The notes beneath the pieces were generated by a model. That model saw only the letters and a program-made list of their open reading frames with translations. It ran no database searches and was not told the origin of the DNA. A stretch of DNA of 64,000 nt from Microbacterium luteum (GTDB lineage: Bacteria; Actinomycetota; Actinomycetes; Actinomycetales; Microbacteriaceae), in NCBI RefSeq assembly GCF_015277875.1, contig NZ_CP063814.1, forward strand, positions 3,348,001 through 3,412,000, given 5' to 3'. Positions 27,354 to 36,247 of the stretch are shown here, one piece after another. Positions within the stretch are counted from its first letter, which is position 1; every line of letters starts with the position of its first letter. The position numbers and the translations under genes were made by a program.

Positions 27354-28796
27354 ATGAGCACTTCCAGCATGACGATCTACGACGAGATCCGTCGCGGAAT
27401 GATACCGGCGTACATCTACAACGACGCGGAGATCTTCGCGCGCGAACGAAAGAACCTTTTCAGCCGCGCCTGGCTGTTCGTGGGCCACGAGTCCGAGATT
27501 CCTCAGGCCGGCGACTACGTCGTCCGGCGAATACTCGACGACTCGTTCATCATCGTCCGCGACGAGAAGGGTGAGATCCGCGCCCACTTCAACATGTGCC
27601 TGCATCGCGGCATGCAGGTCTGCCGGGCCGAGATGGGGAACGCCTCGCACTTCCGCTGCCCGTACCACGGGTGGTCCTACCGCAACGACGGACGCATCGT
27701 CGGACTCCCCTTCCACGAGGAGGCCTACGGCGGCGAGGCCGGGTTCAGCCGAAAGGGCGCACGGCTCCTGCCGGCGCCGAACCTCGGTATGTACAACGGC
27801 CTGATCTTCATCAGCATGGACCCGGATGCGCCGAGCCTCGAGGACTACATCGGCGACTTCAAGTTCTATCTCGACTACTACACCCGGCAGAGCCCCAGCG
27901 GCATCGAGCTCCGGGGCCCGCAGCGGTGGCGCGTCAAGGCGAACTGGAAGATCGGCGCCGAGAACTTCGCCGGCGACATGTACCACACGCCCCAGACGCA
28001 CACCTCGGTCGTCGAGATCGGGCTGTTCCGCGAGCCGAAGGCCGAGAAGCGCAAGGACGGCAACACATACTGGGCCGGCAACGGAGGCGGCACGACCTAC
28101 AAGCTCCCGCCGGGCACGCTCGAGGAGCGGCTGCGGTACGTCGGCTACCCGGACGAGATGGTCGAGCGGATGAAGGCGACCTGGTCTCAGGAGCAGCTCG
28201 ATGTCATCGGCCGCGACGGGTTCATGATCTCCGCGGCCTCGCTCTTCCCGAACATGTCCTTCGTCCACAACTGGCCCAAGGTCGAGGAGGGTTCGGACGA
28301 GGACGTGCTCCCGTTCATCTCCATCCGGACGTGGCTTCCGATCAGCGAGGACGAGACCGAGGTGTACTCCTGGTTCGCGGTCGACGCTGAGGCTCCGGAG
28401 GAGTTCAAGGCACTGTCGTACAAGGCCTACCTGATGTGCTTCGGGTCGACGGGCATGTTCGAGCAGGACGACGTGGAGAACTGGGTCTCGCTCACGAACA
28501 CGGCGAAGGGATCAATGGCGCGGCGCCTGCTCCTGAACAGCCGCATGGGCATCCTCAAGGATGGATCGCCGGTCGTCGAGCCGCTCGGCCCCGACCAGTT
28601 CGCCGGCCCCGGCGTCGCGCACGTGGGCTACGGCGAGTACAACCAGCGCCATCTGCTCCACCGCTGGGCGGACTACCTGGAGTCGGAGTACGAGGGCGTC
28701 GACTTCCGTGCCCTGTCGATCGGCGGCGAGCCGCCACTGGATGTCGAGCCCCGACCTGCGGGCATCACGAACAATGGTCAGAAGGTGGTCCGATGA
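27354..28796 (+). CDS. Rieske ring-hydroxylating dioxygenase, alpha subunit
   Basis: A 480-residue oxygenase large subunit starting at the ATG at 27354. The [2Fe-2S] Rieske ligands are CLH (82-84) and CPYH (102-105). The mononuclear iron site is in ENFAGDMYHTPQTHTS, giving the two His, with the Asp further on. It activates O2 to make a cis-dihydrodiol on an aromatic ring. The stop overlaps the beta-subunit start by four bases. Phthalate, benzoate or cumate-like acids are plausible substrates given the aldolase-type decarboxylase, but the exact one cannot be read. Confidence 0.95.
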   Translation: MSTSSMTIYDEIRRGMIPAYIYNDAEIFARERKNLFSRAWLFVGHESEIPQAGDYVVRRILDDSFIIVRDEKGEIRAHFNMCLHRGMQVCRAEMGNASHFRCPYHGWSYRNDGRIVGLPFHEEAYGGEAGFSRKGARLLPAPNLGMYNGLIFISMDPDAPSLEDYIGDFKFYLDYYTRQSPSGIELRGPQRWRVKANWKIGAENFAGDMYHTPQTHTSVVEIGLFREPKAEKRKDGNTYWAGNGGGTTYKLPPGTLEERLRYVGYPDEMVERMKATWSQEQLDVIGRDGFMISAASLFPNMSFVHNWPKVEEGSDEDVLPFISIRTWLPISEDETEVYSWFAVDAEAPEEFKALSYKAYLMCFGSTGMFEQDDVENWVSLTNTAKGSMARRLLLNSRMGILKDGSPVVEPLGPDQFAGPGVAHVGYGEYNQRHLLHRWADYLESEYEGVDFRALSIGGEPPLDVEPRPAGITNNGQKVVR

Positions 28797-29383
28797 TCGA
28801 GGAGACCGGCAAGGCAGTTTCCGAAGTCTCCCGGCTTCGCAAGTCGTCAACCCTCGCCGACCGGGTGGGCTCGTCCCTGCCCTTCACGAGCGAGCTGCAC
28901 GCCACGATCCATCGCTGGCTCGTCGAAGAGGCCTACACTCTCGACCAGCAGCGGTATGAGAGCTGGCTGGACATGCTGACGGAAGACATCCACTACGTCA
29001 TGCCCGTCCGCGTGACCACCGCACTCGGCACGCCCTTCAGCACGTCCCCCGGGATGGCGCACTGGGACGAGAACAAGTACTCGCTCAGCCGGCGCGTCGC
29101 ACGGTTCCTTACCGAGCATGCCTGGACCGAGGACCCTCCGTCCCGGCTGCGTCACTTCGTGACCAACGTGCGGGTGTTCGAGACCGACGTGCCCGGCGAG
29201 GTGCTCGCCGACTCCGCGATGCTGCTGTTCCGCAGCCGAGGAGACGTGAACGAGCCGTCGATCATCTCCGCCCACCGGGAGGATGTGTTCCGTGACGTCG
29301 GAGGCGAGTACAAGCTCGCGCGCCGCGTCATCCTCGTCGACGAGTCGGTGCTGCGCACCCAGAACCTGGCGATCTTCCTGTGA
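28793..29383 (+). CDS. Ring-hydroxylating dioxygenase, beta subunit
   Basis: A 196-residue SnoaL-like small subunit (WLVEEAYTLDQQRYESWLDMLTEDIHYVMPVR), the typical structural beta subunit forming the alpha3beta3 oxygenase. It starts at the ATG overlapping the alpha stop (ATGA) and ends overlapping the next GTG. The longer open frame upstream is the shadow of the alpha gene. Confidence 0.93.
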   Translation: MIEETGKAVSEVSRLRKSSTLADRVGSSLPFTSELHATIHRWLVEEAYTLDQQRYESWLDMLTEDIHYVMPVRVTTALGTPFSTSPGMAHWDENKYSLSRRVARFLTEHAWTEDPPSRLRHFVTNVRVFETDVPGEVLADSAMLLFRSRGDVNEPSIISAHREDVFRDVGGEYKLARRVILVDESVLRTQNLAIFL

Positions 29384-29724
29384 CCCTGGAGTGGGAAGGC
29401 GCCGACGTCGATCGGGCCGCCGCGATCGCCGCCGCCGAGGAGCGCGCACGTTTGGTCGCGCGCACCGTCGGCGAGCCGCTCACGATCGCCAACGAGTTCT
29501 CTGAGATCACGGTGAGCCGGGTCGAGACCCGCAACGGGACGCGTCTGCTCATCGACTCTCCGAAATCCGGACAATGGATCGCACTCGACCCGCTCGAGCT
29601 GGAGGCGCTCACCTGGCAGACCGTCCAGACGTTCTCAGCGATGATCGGGTCGCCGTACGCGCCCGTGTTCCCCGACCCCGACCCATCATCAACGAGGAAT
29701 GACCATGGCCACGGTGAAGGCTGA
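29380..29724 (+). CDS. Small conserved protein of the dioxygenase operon
   Basis: A 114-residue protein with a GTG start that overlaps the beta-subunit stop by four bases. Its 3' end overlaps the ferredoxin gene. It has a beta-rich middle (ANEFSEITVSRVETRNGTRLLIDSPKSGQWIALD) and then LEALTWQTVQTFSAMI. Proteins of this size and pattern sit in several actinobacterial dioxygenase operons, but I know no proven function. The tight coupling suggests it is needed with the oxygenase. Confidence 0.7.
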   Translation: MTLEWEGADVDRAAAIAAAEERARLVARTVGEPLTIANEFSEITVSRVETRNGTRLLIDSPKSGQWIALDPLELEALTWQTVQTFSAMIGSPYAPVFPDPDPSSTRNDHGHGEG

Positions 29725-29899
29725 CCTCTCCCTCTGCCAGGGCTACGCGAACTGCGTCGTGGCCGCGGGAGACTACTTCGACATCGACGACGACGGCAAG
29801 GTCGTGCTCTTGCAGCTCGAGGTGCCGGACGCGGAGCGCACTCGCGTCGAGGAAGCCGCCCGAAGCTGCCCGGTCTCGGCGCTGTCTGTCGAGGGTTGA
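29705..29899 (+). CDS. Single-cluster ferredoxin of the dioxygenase
   Basis: A 64-residue ferredoxin. The ATG at 29705 has a better distance from AACGAGGA than the ATG at 29699. Cluster ligands are seen in CQGYANC and SCPVSAL, three Cys in all, as in the [3Fe-4S] ferredoxins that serve P450s and some Rieske oxygenases. It passes electrons from the reductase downstream to the oxygenase. Confidence 0.92.
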   Translation: MATVKADLSLCQGYANCVVAAGDYFDIDDDGKVVLLQLEVPDAERTRVEEAARSCPVSALSVEG

Positions 29900-29909
29900 G
29901 CCGATTCGC

Positions 29910-31148
29910 ATGTCTCACGTCGTCGTCGTCGGTGCTTCCGTCGCCGGAGTCAAGCTCGTACAGAATCTTCGTTCGGAGGGGTTCACCGGCGCGATCACGC
30001 TGGTGGACCAGGAGAGCCATCCCCTCTACGACCGTCCCCCGCTGTCGAAGAAGTACCTCAGCGGCGCCGCATCCGACCCGGAGATCGCGCTGACGACGGC
30101 GGAAGCGCTCGAAGGCCTGCGGGTCGAGACCCGTTTCGGCGTCGCCGCGACCGAGCTGGATCCTGCCGGCAAGACGCTGACGCTCGCCGACGGCAGCGAG
30201 CTGACCTACGACATCCTCGTCATCGCGACGGGTGCCCGAGCTCGCCGAACCCCGTGGGCTTCCACTCCCGGCGTCCACGTGCTGCGTACCCGCGCCGATG
30301 CCGACGAGCTGCGCAAGGAGCTCGTTCCGGGCCGCCACCTCGCGGTGGTCGGCGCCGGATTCATCGGCGCCGAGGCGGCCGCCACAGCGCTTGCGGCCGG
30401 TGTCAAGGTCACCATCATCGAACCGATCGGTGCTCCGATGGGCCGGGCGATGAATATGGAAGTGGGCGGTATCTTCGCGGAGAAGTACCGCAGGGAGGGT
30501 GCTGAGCTACGCTTCGGCGTCTCCGTCGAGAACGTCGAGCGCACGGGTGACCGCGTCCAGGTCACGCTCACCGATGGCGCGACGCTGGATGTCGACGCTG
30601 TCCTGCTCGGTATCGGAGCGGTCGTCAACACGGAGTGGCTCGAGTCGTCGGGCCTCGCGCTGGATAACGGTGTCGTCTGCGAAGGCACGCTTGCCGCCGT
30701 CGGCGTCTCCCACGTGTATGCGATCGGCGACGTGGCACGATTCATGAACCGACGGCATCCCGACCCGATCCGGTTGGAGCACTGGACGAGCGCGACGGAT
30801 CAGGCGCTGATTGTCGCGCATAACATCGCTCACCCGGATGACCTGCGCAGCTACGACCCGACGGAGTATGTGTGGAGCGACCAGTACGACTGGAAGATCC
30901 AGATCGTCGGGCATACCGGATCTGATCACTGGACGATGGTGGGCGACCCTGCGCAGGACCGCTTCGCCGTCGTGTACGGCGAGAGCCAAGGGCAGGCCGA
31001 AGGTGCCGTCATCGTGAACTGGCCGCGTGCCCTCGTCGACGCCCGCCGCTCGGTCGCCTCGCGAGCGAAGGCGGACGAGCTGATACATCGGCTGCGCGCC
31101 CTCCTCGAGCCCTCGAGCACGGCTCCGGCGAAGGCGGCCGCCCGATGA
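29910..31148 (+). CDS. Ferredoxin reductase (FAD, NAD(P)H)
   Basis: A 412-residue reductase with FAD motif VVVVGASVAGVKLVQ, the family's PLYDRPPLSKKYL loop, a second nucleotide motif VVGAGFIGAEAAA, and VSHVYAIGDVA near the C-terminus. It oxidises NAD(P)H and reduces the ferredoxin encoded ten bases upstream. It is followed by the aldo/keto reductase with a four-base overlap. Confidence 0.94.
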   Translation: MSHVVVVGASVAGVKLVQNLRSEGFTGAITLVDQESHPLYDRPPLSKKYLSGAASDPEIALTTAEALEGLRVETRFGVAATELDPAGKTLTLADGSELTYDILVIATGARARRTPWASTPGVHVLRTRADADELRKELVPGRHLAVVGAGFIGAEAAATALAAGVKVTIIEPIGAPMGRAMNMEVGGIFAEKYRREGAELRFGVSVENVERTGDRVQVTLTDGATLDVDAVLLGIGAVVNTEWLESSGLALDNGVVCEGTLAAVGVSHVYAIGDVARFMNRRHPDPIRLEHWTSATDQALIVAHNIAHPDDLRSYDPTEYVWSDQYDWKIQIVGHTGSDHWTMVGDPAQDRFAVVYGESQGQAEGAVIVNWPRALVDARRSVASRAKADELIHRLRALLEPSSTAPAKAAAR

Positions 31149-31984
31149 GAGCTGACGACACCACCCTCCCCCTCCTGCACGGTCACCGCATCCCGCGAAT
31201 CGGGGTGGGCACGTGGCCACTCACGGGAGACGAGTGCGCAACGATGGTCGAGAAGGCGGTCGGCTACGGTTACCGCCTGTTCGATACGGCGTACAAGTAC
31301 GCGAATGAGGAGGCCGTCGGTGCCGGTCTGCGTGCATCGGGCATCCCTCGTGACGAGGTCTTCATCACGAGCAAGTTCAACAAGGAGGACCACAGCGTCG
31401 AGGGAGTGCAGCGCGCGTACGACCGATCGCTGAAGACCCTTCGCGTCGACTACCTCGATCTGTTCCTGATCCATTGGCCGGTTCCGGCCCTCGACCGATA
31501 CGTCGAAGCGTGGAAGGGTCTGGTGAGACTGCTCGAAGAGGGACGAGTGAAGGCGATCGGCGTCTCCAACTTCAAGTCTCACCACCTTCAGCGCGTCGTC
31601 GACGCGACCGGTGTCGTCCCCGACGTCGATCAGATCCAGCTCAGCGTCGACATCGCCCGTGTCGAACAGCGCAGCTTCCAGCGCGCTCACGGCATCCTGA
31701 CCGAGGCGTGGAGCCCGCTCGGACGCGGAGGAGCCCTGCTGTCCGATCCCGCGGTGACCGCGATCGCGTCGAAGTATGACAAGTCGCCCGCACAGGTCCT
31801 ACTGCGCTGGCACATCGAGGAAGGGATCGTTCCCGTCCCGCGCGCCGGCGATGAGAAGCATCTCGCGCAGAACATCGACGTCTTCGATTTCACGCTCAGC
31901 TCGGAGGATATGGCGACGCTGAGTGGGCTGGATCAAGGCGAAGAAGCCGCCCGCGACCCGGACGATCCGGCCAACGGGCACTGA
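31145..31984 (+). CDS. Aldo/keto reductase, possible dihydrodiol dehydrogenase
   Basis: A 279-residue AKR with the full catalytic set: Asp and Tyr in FDTAYKYANEEAVG, Lys in TSKFNKED and His in FLIHWPVP. The NADPH-site helix region is VPVPRAGDEKHLAQNI. It ends the dioxygenase operon. In the phthalate clusters of Arthrobacter, as I recall, an AKR-type enzyme (PhtB) oxidises the dihydrodiol. That role would complete this pathway here, but it is an inference. Confidence 0.88.
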   Translation: MRADDTTLPLLHGHRIPRIGVGTWPLTGDECATMVEKAVGYGYRLFDTAYKYANEEAVGAGLRASGIPRDEVFITSKFNKEDHSVEGVQRAYDRSLKTLRVDYLDLFLIHWPVPALDRYVEAWKGLVRLLEEGRVKAIGVSNFKSHHLQRVVDATGVVPDVDQIQLSVDIARVEQRSFQRAHGILTEAWSPLGRGGALLSDPAVTAIASKYDKSPAQVLLRWHIEEGIVPVPRAGDEKHLAQNIDVFDFTLSSEDMATLSGLDQGEEAARDPDDPANGH

Positions 31985-32083
31985 GGCCCACGGCGGCGGG
32001 TCGGTCGCTCCCGCAGCCACGCTCATCAGCGGCGTGTTCGCGTGCGCAGCGCATCCATGGGCGCTACGACGACCCGGGCCGGT

Positions 32084-32908
32084 TCACCCCAACAGTTCGG
32101 CGAGGCGGATCGCGGCGTCCTGCAGTGACCGCGCTAGGGACTTGACCTTGCCCGGCGGTAACCGCTGCACGGGCGCGGAGGCGTTGATCGCCAGTCGCAG
32201 TCCCGACGAGACGTGGACCGGGACCGCGACGCTCGCCACGCCGTCCTCGCTTTCCTGCCGATTCACGGCATAACCGTCCAGTCGTGTCCGAACCAGTTCG
32301 GCGACGAGTTCGTCTCGGGAACGTATGGAGTTCGGTGTGACGATCTCGAGCTGCTCGTCCGGGTACAGCCGGAAGAGCTGCTCGTCGCTCAGCTCGGCAA
32401 GCAGCGCCTTGCCGGTCGAGGTGCAATGCGCCGGCAGGGTCTTGCCCAGTCTCGAAACCACGCGCACGGCCACATCGGGCTCGGCAACGGCGAGGAATCG
32501 GACATGGTTGCCCTCGAGCGTGCCCAGGTGGCAGGTCTCACCGAGGGCGGCGCTGAGGTCCTCGAGGATCGGCTGCGCCAGTCTCGGGACATCCATCCTG
32601 CGCAGCACCGAGAAGGCCACCGTCGTCAGCGCCGGGCCAGGGCCGTAAGCCTTGGTCACCGGGTTCTGCCGCACGAAGCCGCGCCATGCCAGCATCGCGA
32701 GAAGTCGGTGCGCGGTCGAGGTCGCCACCCCGAGGAGGGCACCGGCGTCCGTGAGCCGCAGCTCGTGCTCCTCACCCAGCAGCAGGATCAGCTTCAGCGC
32801 GTTGTCGACCGACTCGATCGGATACTGGGGTGGATCGCCCGGCGACCCGAGCTGTCGATTCTGCACGGCAGAAAGCTTACTTGCAACGTGGGCGCGCTCC
32901 TCCTGCAC
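32084..32908 (-). CDS. IclR-family regulator of the dioxygenase region
   Basis: A 274-residue IclR protein. The winged HTH is in RLTDAGALLGVATSTAHRLLAML and the effector domain contains LPAHCTSTGKALLAELSDEQLF. It is convergent with the dioxygenase operon. The open frame begins at a GTG at 32908, but another GTG at 32866 lies inside a palindrome that matches the boxes upstream of the dioxygenase. The true start is therefore uncertain. It probably responds to an aromatic acid. Confidence 0.9.
   Translation of the reverse strand: MQEERAHVASKLSAVQNRQLGSPGDPPQYPIESVDNALKLILLLGEEHELRLTDAGALLGVATSTAHRLLAMLAWRGFVRQNPVTKAYGPGPALTTVAFSVLRRMDVPRLAQPILEDLSAALGETCHLGTLEGNHVRFLAVAEPDVAVRVVSRLGKTLPAHCTSTGKALLAELSDEQLFRLYPDEQLEIVTPNSIRSRDELVAELVRTRLDGYAVNRQESEDGVASVAVPVHVSSGLRLAINASAPVQRLPPGKVKSLARSLQDAAIRLAELLG
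32859..32873 (-). promoter_or_regulatory. Probable IclR autoregulatory site
   Basis: TTCTGC-ACG-GCAGAA is a perfect inverted repeat with the same half-sites as those at 27255-27281. It overlaps the alternative GTG start of the regulator. Confidence 0.6.
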
Positions 32909-33026
32909 CGCGCGCTCCGATGCCGACCCGACAGGCGGGAGGATCGTCTCCGCGGTGCCACTGCAGCCCGTGCCACCCCACGCCGCCCGCGTGGCTCCCT
33001 GTGACGGCCCCGACGGCCCAGGCGCT

Positions 33027-33230
33027 CTACGGTCGGAGCAGGACCTTCAGGCTGCTGGACGCGTCGCGGGACTGCTCGAAGGCGGCGGCGGCATCGTCGA
33101 AGGCGAACTCGTGGGTCGCCAGCGGCGACAGATCGATCCCCTGGGCGTCGGACGCCTGACGATCGACTCGAGGACGGCCTCGTACTCGCGATGAGCGATG
33201 GCGAACGACTGCGGGTGCCACAACTGATAG
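33027..33230 (-). pseudogene. C-terminal remnant of a zinc-type alcohol dehydrogenase
   Basis: The end of this stretch reads GIDLSPLATHEFAFDDAAAA and then SSLKVLLRP, a typical C-terminus of MDR/threonine-type dehydrogenases. Just upstream, in another frame, comes LWHPQSFAIAHREYEAVLE, which belongs directly before it. A frameshift splits the fragment, and everything N-terminal, including the zinc site, is missing. Upstream at about 33240-33375 a further coding-like string (GDMGAWLVAHHAFLRCC) belongs to something I could not identify. Confidence 0.65.
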
Positions 33231-33609
33231 ATGTGTAAGCAGCGTTCCGGGTAGGAGTCCACTACCCGCCCCAACGGGATGTCTGCACGCGCGACGCAGC
33301 AGCGGAGGAACGCGTGGTGCGCCACCAGCCAGGCGCCCATGTCACCGACTGCCAGCGCCGCATCCATTAGCGTCCCGTACTCGCGCGAAGCGCCGATCTC
33401 GGAGCGCAGCATCCGTCCACCGTCCGGCGCGCGCCTAAGGACTCCAGCTGAAGCCGGACACCGTAGAGCTGGTCGACCTCTTCTACGTCCGGGTGATACA
33501 CCGTCGCTCGGCGATGGTATCGGCCTCGTTTGAGCCTTTCTTCCCGCAGCAAGCGAAACGCCTCGTGCAAATGACCTCCCCGTCGATCCAGGTCTTTCAA
33601 CTTGGGTGA

Positions 33610-35031
33610 GTCCCATAGCGTGGTGTCACTTCCCACAGGGTCCTCGTCGTCGTTGACGAAGTGAGGGCCATCGTGGGAGACCAGTTGTTCCGCCAAGAAC
33701 CCTGAAAGTGATCCCACGATGACCCAGTACCAGTCTGCCTTGACGACCTTGATCGGCGAAGTCCTCGCCGATCCCGACCTCGCCCACTCGGACGTGTTCC
33801 GTCGGATGCTGCAGGCCGGCCTGCAAGACCTGATCGACGCGGAAGCGACGATGAAGATCGGCGCGGCCCCGCACGAGCGCACCCCGGAGCGCACCACCCG
33901 CCGCAACGGGACCCGCCCGAAGACCCTCGCGACGCCGGCCGGGGAAGTCGACCTTGCGATCCCGAAGCTGCGGGAGGGGTCGTTCTTCCCCAGCTTGCTG
34001 CACCCGCGCCGCCGGGTCGACAAAGCGCTCTACGCGGTGATCTGCCAGGCCTGGATCGATGGGGTCTCCACACGGAAGGTCGACCAGCTGATCCGAGCGT
34101 TGGGCAACGACACCGGCATCTCGAGGTCGACGGTGTCCCGGATCTGCGGGGAGATCGACGAGGCCGTGCAGGAGTTCCTGCACCGTCGCATCGATCACAC
34201 CTGGTTCCCCTATCTGTTCCTCGACGCCACCTACCTCGACGTCCGGGTCCGCGGCCGCGTCGTCTCGCAAGCCCTCGTCGTCGCGACCGGCGTCAGCGGT
34301 GACGGCCGCCGGGAGATCCTCGGGATGGCGCTCGGCGACGCGGAGACCACGGACTTCTGGACCGAGTTCCTCCGCGGCCTGCGCGACCGGGGGTTGAAGG
34401 TCGCGACCGACGCGGACCCGCTCGGCGTCGCCTTGGTCACATCCGACGCGCACGCCGGCCTGAAAGCCGCGGTCAAGGCGATCCTGCCCGGGTCCGGGTG
34501 GCAGCGTTGCCGCGTCCACTTCGCGCGAAACGTGACCCAGAAACTCGGATCGGCCCGCTCGAAGCCGGTCAACGCGATGATCACCACGATCTTCGCGCAA
34601 ACCACCCCCGAAGCCGTCACCGCGCAATACCGGGCCGTGACCGACGGGCTCCGCTCGTCGTTCCCCGAGATCGCCGACATGCTCGCCGCCGCCGAGGCAG
34701 ACCTCACCGGGTTCGCGGTCATGCCACGCGAGCATTGGCAGAAGATCTGGTCGAACAACCCCATCGAGCGACTGAACCGCGAGATCAAACGTCGCGCCGA
34801 CGTCGTCCAGATCTTCCCCGACCGCGACAGCGTCACCCGGCTCATCGGCGCCGTCCTGCAAGAGCAGCACGAGGAATGGCAGTACGGCGAACGCCGCTAC
34901 TTCTCCGACATCTCCATGCGCAAGCTCATCCACACCCTCCACGAGCACACCGAGACACCCCGCGCCGAGCTCTACCTCACCGCCTGACCCCACCCATCAG
35001 GAACAACCGAAGTGACACCACGCCACGGGAC
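33610..35031 (+). mobile_element. IS256-family insertion sequence (copy B)
   Basis: Inverted repeats of about 23 bp flank the transposase gene. The left one (33610-33632) and the reverse complement of the right one (35009-35031) share GCGTGGTGTCACTTC and differ at a few outer positions. The total is about 1.4 kb. The element lies between the dehydrogenase remnant and the intact copy of the duplicated gene. Confidence 0.82.
33719..34987 (+). CDS. IS256-family transposase
   Basis: A 422-residue intact transposase. The DDE residues are in DATYLDVRVRG, SDAHAGLKAAV and NPIERLNREIKRRAD. It shares the family layout with the transposase at 2816 but differs along its whole length, including a longer loop before the second Asp. 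No frameshift is seen. Confidence 0.93.
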   Translation: MTQYQSALTTLIGEVLADPDLAHSDVFRRMLQAGLQDLIDAEATMKIGAAPHERTPERTTRRNGTRPKTLATPAGEVDLAIPKLREGSFFPSLLHPRRRVDKALYAVICQAWIDGVSTRKVDQLIRALGNDTGISRSTVSRICGEIDEAVQEFLHRRIDHTWFPYLFLDATYLDVRVRGRVVSQALVVATGVSGDGRREILGMALGDAETTDFWTEFLRGLRDRGLKVATDADPLGVALVTSDAHAGLKAAVKAILPGSGWQRCRVHFARNVTQKLGSARSKPVNAMITTIFAQTTPEAVTAQYRAVTDGLRSSFPEIADMLAAAEADLTGFAVMPREHWQKIWSNNPIERLNREIKRRADVVQIFPDRDSVTRLIGAVLQEQHEEWQYGERRYFSDISMRKLIHTLHEHTETPRAELYLTA

Positions 35032-35205
35032 TTGACCTTCAACTTTCCATCCTGCGTGAGGCGGCAGTGGCGGTGACACTCCACTGCTCGGAAGAGCACT
35101 ATTTCGCGCTATTGATCCGGACCCCGATGGTCGGAAGCTGTTCAGTGCCGCGTCATCGGCGCAATACGCTGGGAGACGGGGCTTCCTCTGCCCCGGGAGG
35201 ACACC

Positions 35206-35760
35206 ATGCAACCAGATAACCTCACGGTCACGGCTCGGGTGGCGCGCACAGCCGTCCCCGGGCGGCTGGACGATCTCACCGAGTGGGCGCATGGTTTCAC
35301 CGGCCGGGCCCAGTCGTTCCCCGGCTACCGGGAGTCGAAGGTCCGAGTCTCGGAACGGCACCGGCGCCAGGTTGTCGTCGAGATCACGTTCGCTTCCCCC
35401 CATGACCTCATCCGGTGGGAGGACAGTAAGGAGCGGCAGGCGCACCTGCAACAGGCCGTGCCGCTCACGATCGGGCAGGCCCGTCCACTGACTCCGGACG
35501 CCCTCACCGGTGCAATCCCGACGGCCGGTCCCGCGCGCCCGCGGTGGTGGACGGCGATTTTAGTGTGGATCGCGCTGGTACCGCCTGCCATGTTCAACGC
35601 CTACTTCATCGCTCCGCTCCTGACCGGCCTGCCGCCGTACCTCCAGATCCTATGTACGACGCCACTGACCGTCGCGTGCGTCATCTGGGTGATGTTGCCT
35701 CTATTGCACGCGCTCGAGGAGAGCATCCGCCACTGGCTCGCGTGGCGGCGCGGGCGCTGA
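35206..35760 (+). CDS. ABM-domain-like membrane protein
   Basis: A 184-residue protein. The first 95 or so residues resemble the antibiotic-biosynthesis-monooxygenase fold (dimeric alpha-beta barrel): VTARVARTAVPGRLDDLTEW, FPGYRESKVRV, ITFASPHDLIRWEDSKER. Two membrane helices follow (AILVWIALVPPAMFNAYF and CTTPLTVACVIWVMLPLLHA). Soluble ABM domains act on quinones or haem; the membrane-anchored type is uncharacterised. It starts at an ATG behind GGGAGGA. Its central 232 bp are duplicated at 4111. Confidence 0.75.
   Translation: MQPDNLTVTARVARTAVPGRLDDLTEWAHGFTGRAQSFPGYRESKVRVSERHRRQVVVEITFASPHDLIRWEDSKERQAHLQQAVPLTIGQARPLTPDALTGAIPTAGPARPRWWTAILVWIALVPPAMFNAYFIAPLLTGLPPYLQILCTTPLTVACVIWVMLPLLHALEESIRHWLAWRRGR
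35325..35556 (+). repeat. Source of the 232-bp duplication
   Basis: Identical to 4111-4342. The match ends abruptly on both sides inside the coding sequence, showing that the other copy is a cut-out of this gene. Confidence 0.93.
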
Positions 35761-35809
35761 GCGTCTGCCCCATTAGGCGCTGTCGCGGCGGGCAAAGCCC
35801 TCTCCGCTC

Positions 35810-36175
35810 CCTCTTGTCAATCTTGCCTACCTTGGTGAGGGGCATGTCGTCGACGGCGATCAGCCGCTCGGGGTGCTTATGCTTAGCCACCCCGGCGGAC
35901 TCCATGGCGGCGCGGATCCGTTCGAGCCCGAGCGGGCCGCCCTCCTTGAGACTCACGTAGACGCATACCCGCTCGCTGAACACGGGGTCGAGCATCGCGA
36001 CGGCGGCCGCTAGATCGAAGCTGTCATAGCGGTAGACGAGGTCCTCCACCTCTTCGCACGAAATCTTCTCGCTGCCTCGGTTGATCATGTCGAGATGTAG
36101 CCATCCTCGGTGAAGGACCGCGCGTTCGTCTCAGGTGCGCGGTAGCATCCGCGCGGGGTGTAGCGGATCGGTTTC
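35810..36175 (-). pseudogene. C-terminal remnant of an AMP-forming acyl/aryl ligase
   Basis: Two family blocks can be read in different frames. Upstream is RYTPRGCYRAPETNARSF then TEDGYIS. Downstream is MINRGSEKISCEEVE ... KHKHPERLIAV ... DDMPLTKVGKIDKR. These match the end of EntE/DhbE-like 2,3-dihydroxybenzoate or other carboxylate-AMP ligases. The short segment that should connect them (TGD...GR) is deleted, and the large N-terminal domain is absent. Confidence 0.75.
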
Positions 36176-36247
36176 CTGCTCGAGCATAGATCGACGGCTC
36201 ATCAGATGCCTCCAGAGTTCTTTTCGTCGGTTATGTCGGTGTGGTGA

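Noticed and set aside
33602..35039. Target-site duplication around IS256 copy B
   Set aside because: The flanks share only scattered bases and no exact 8-9 bp repeat could be confirmed.
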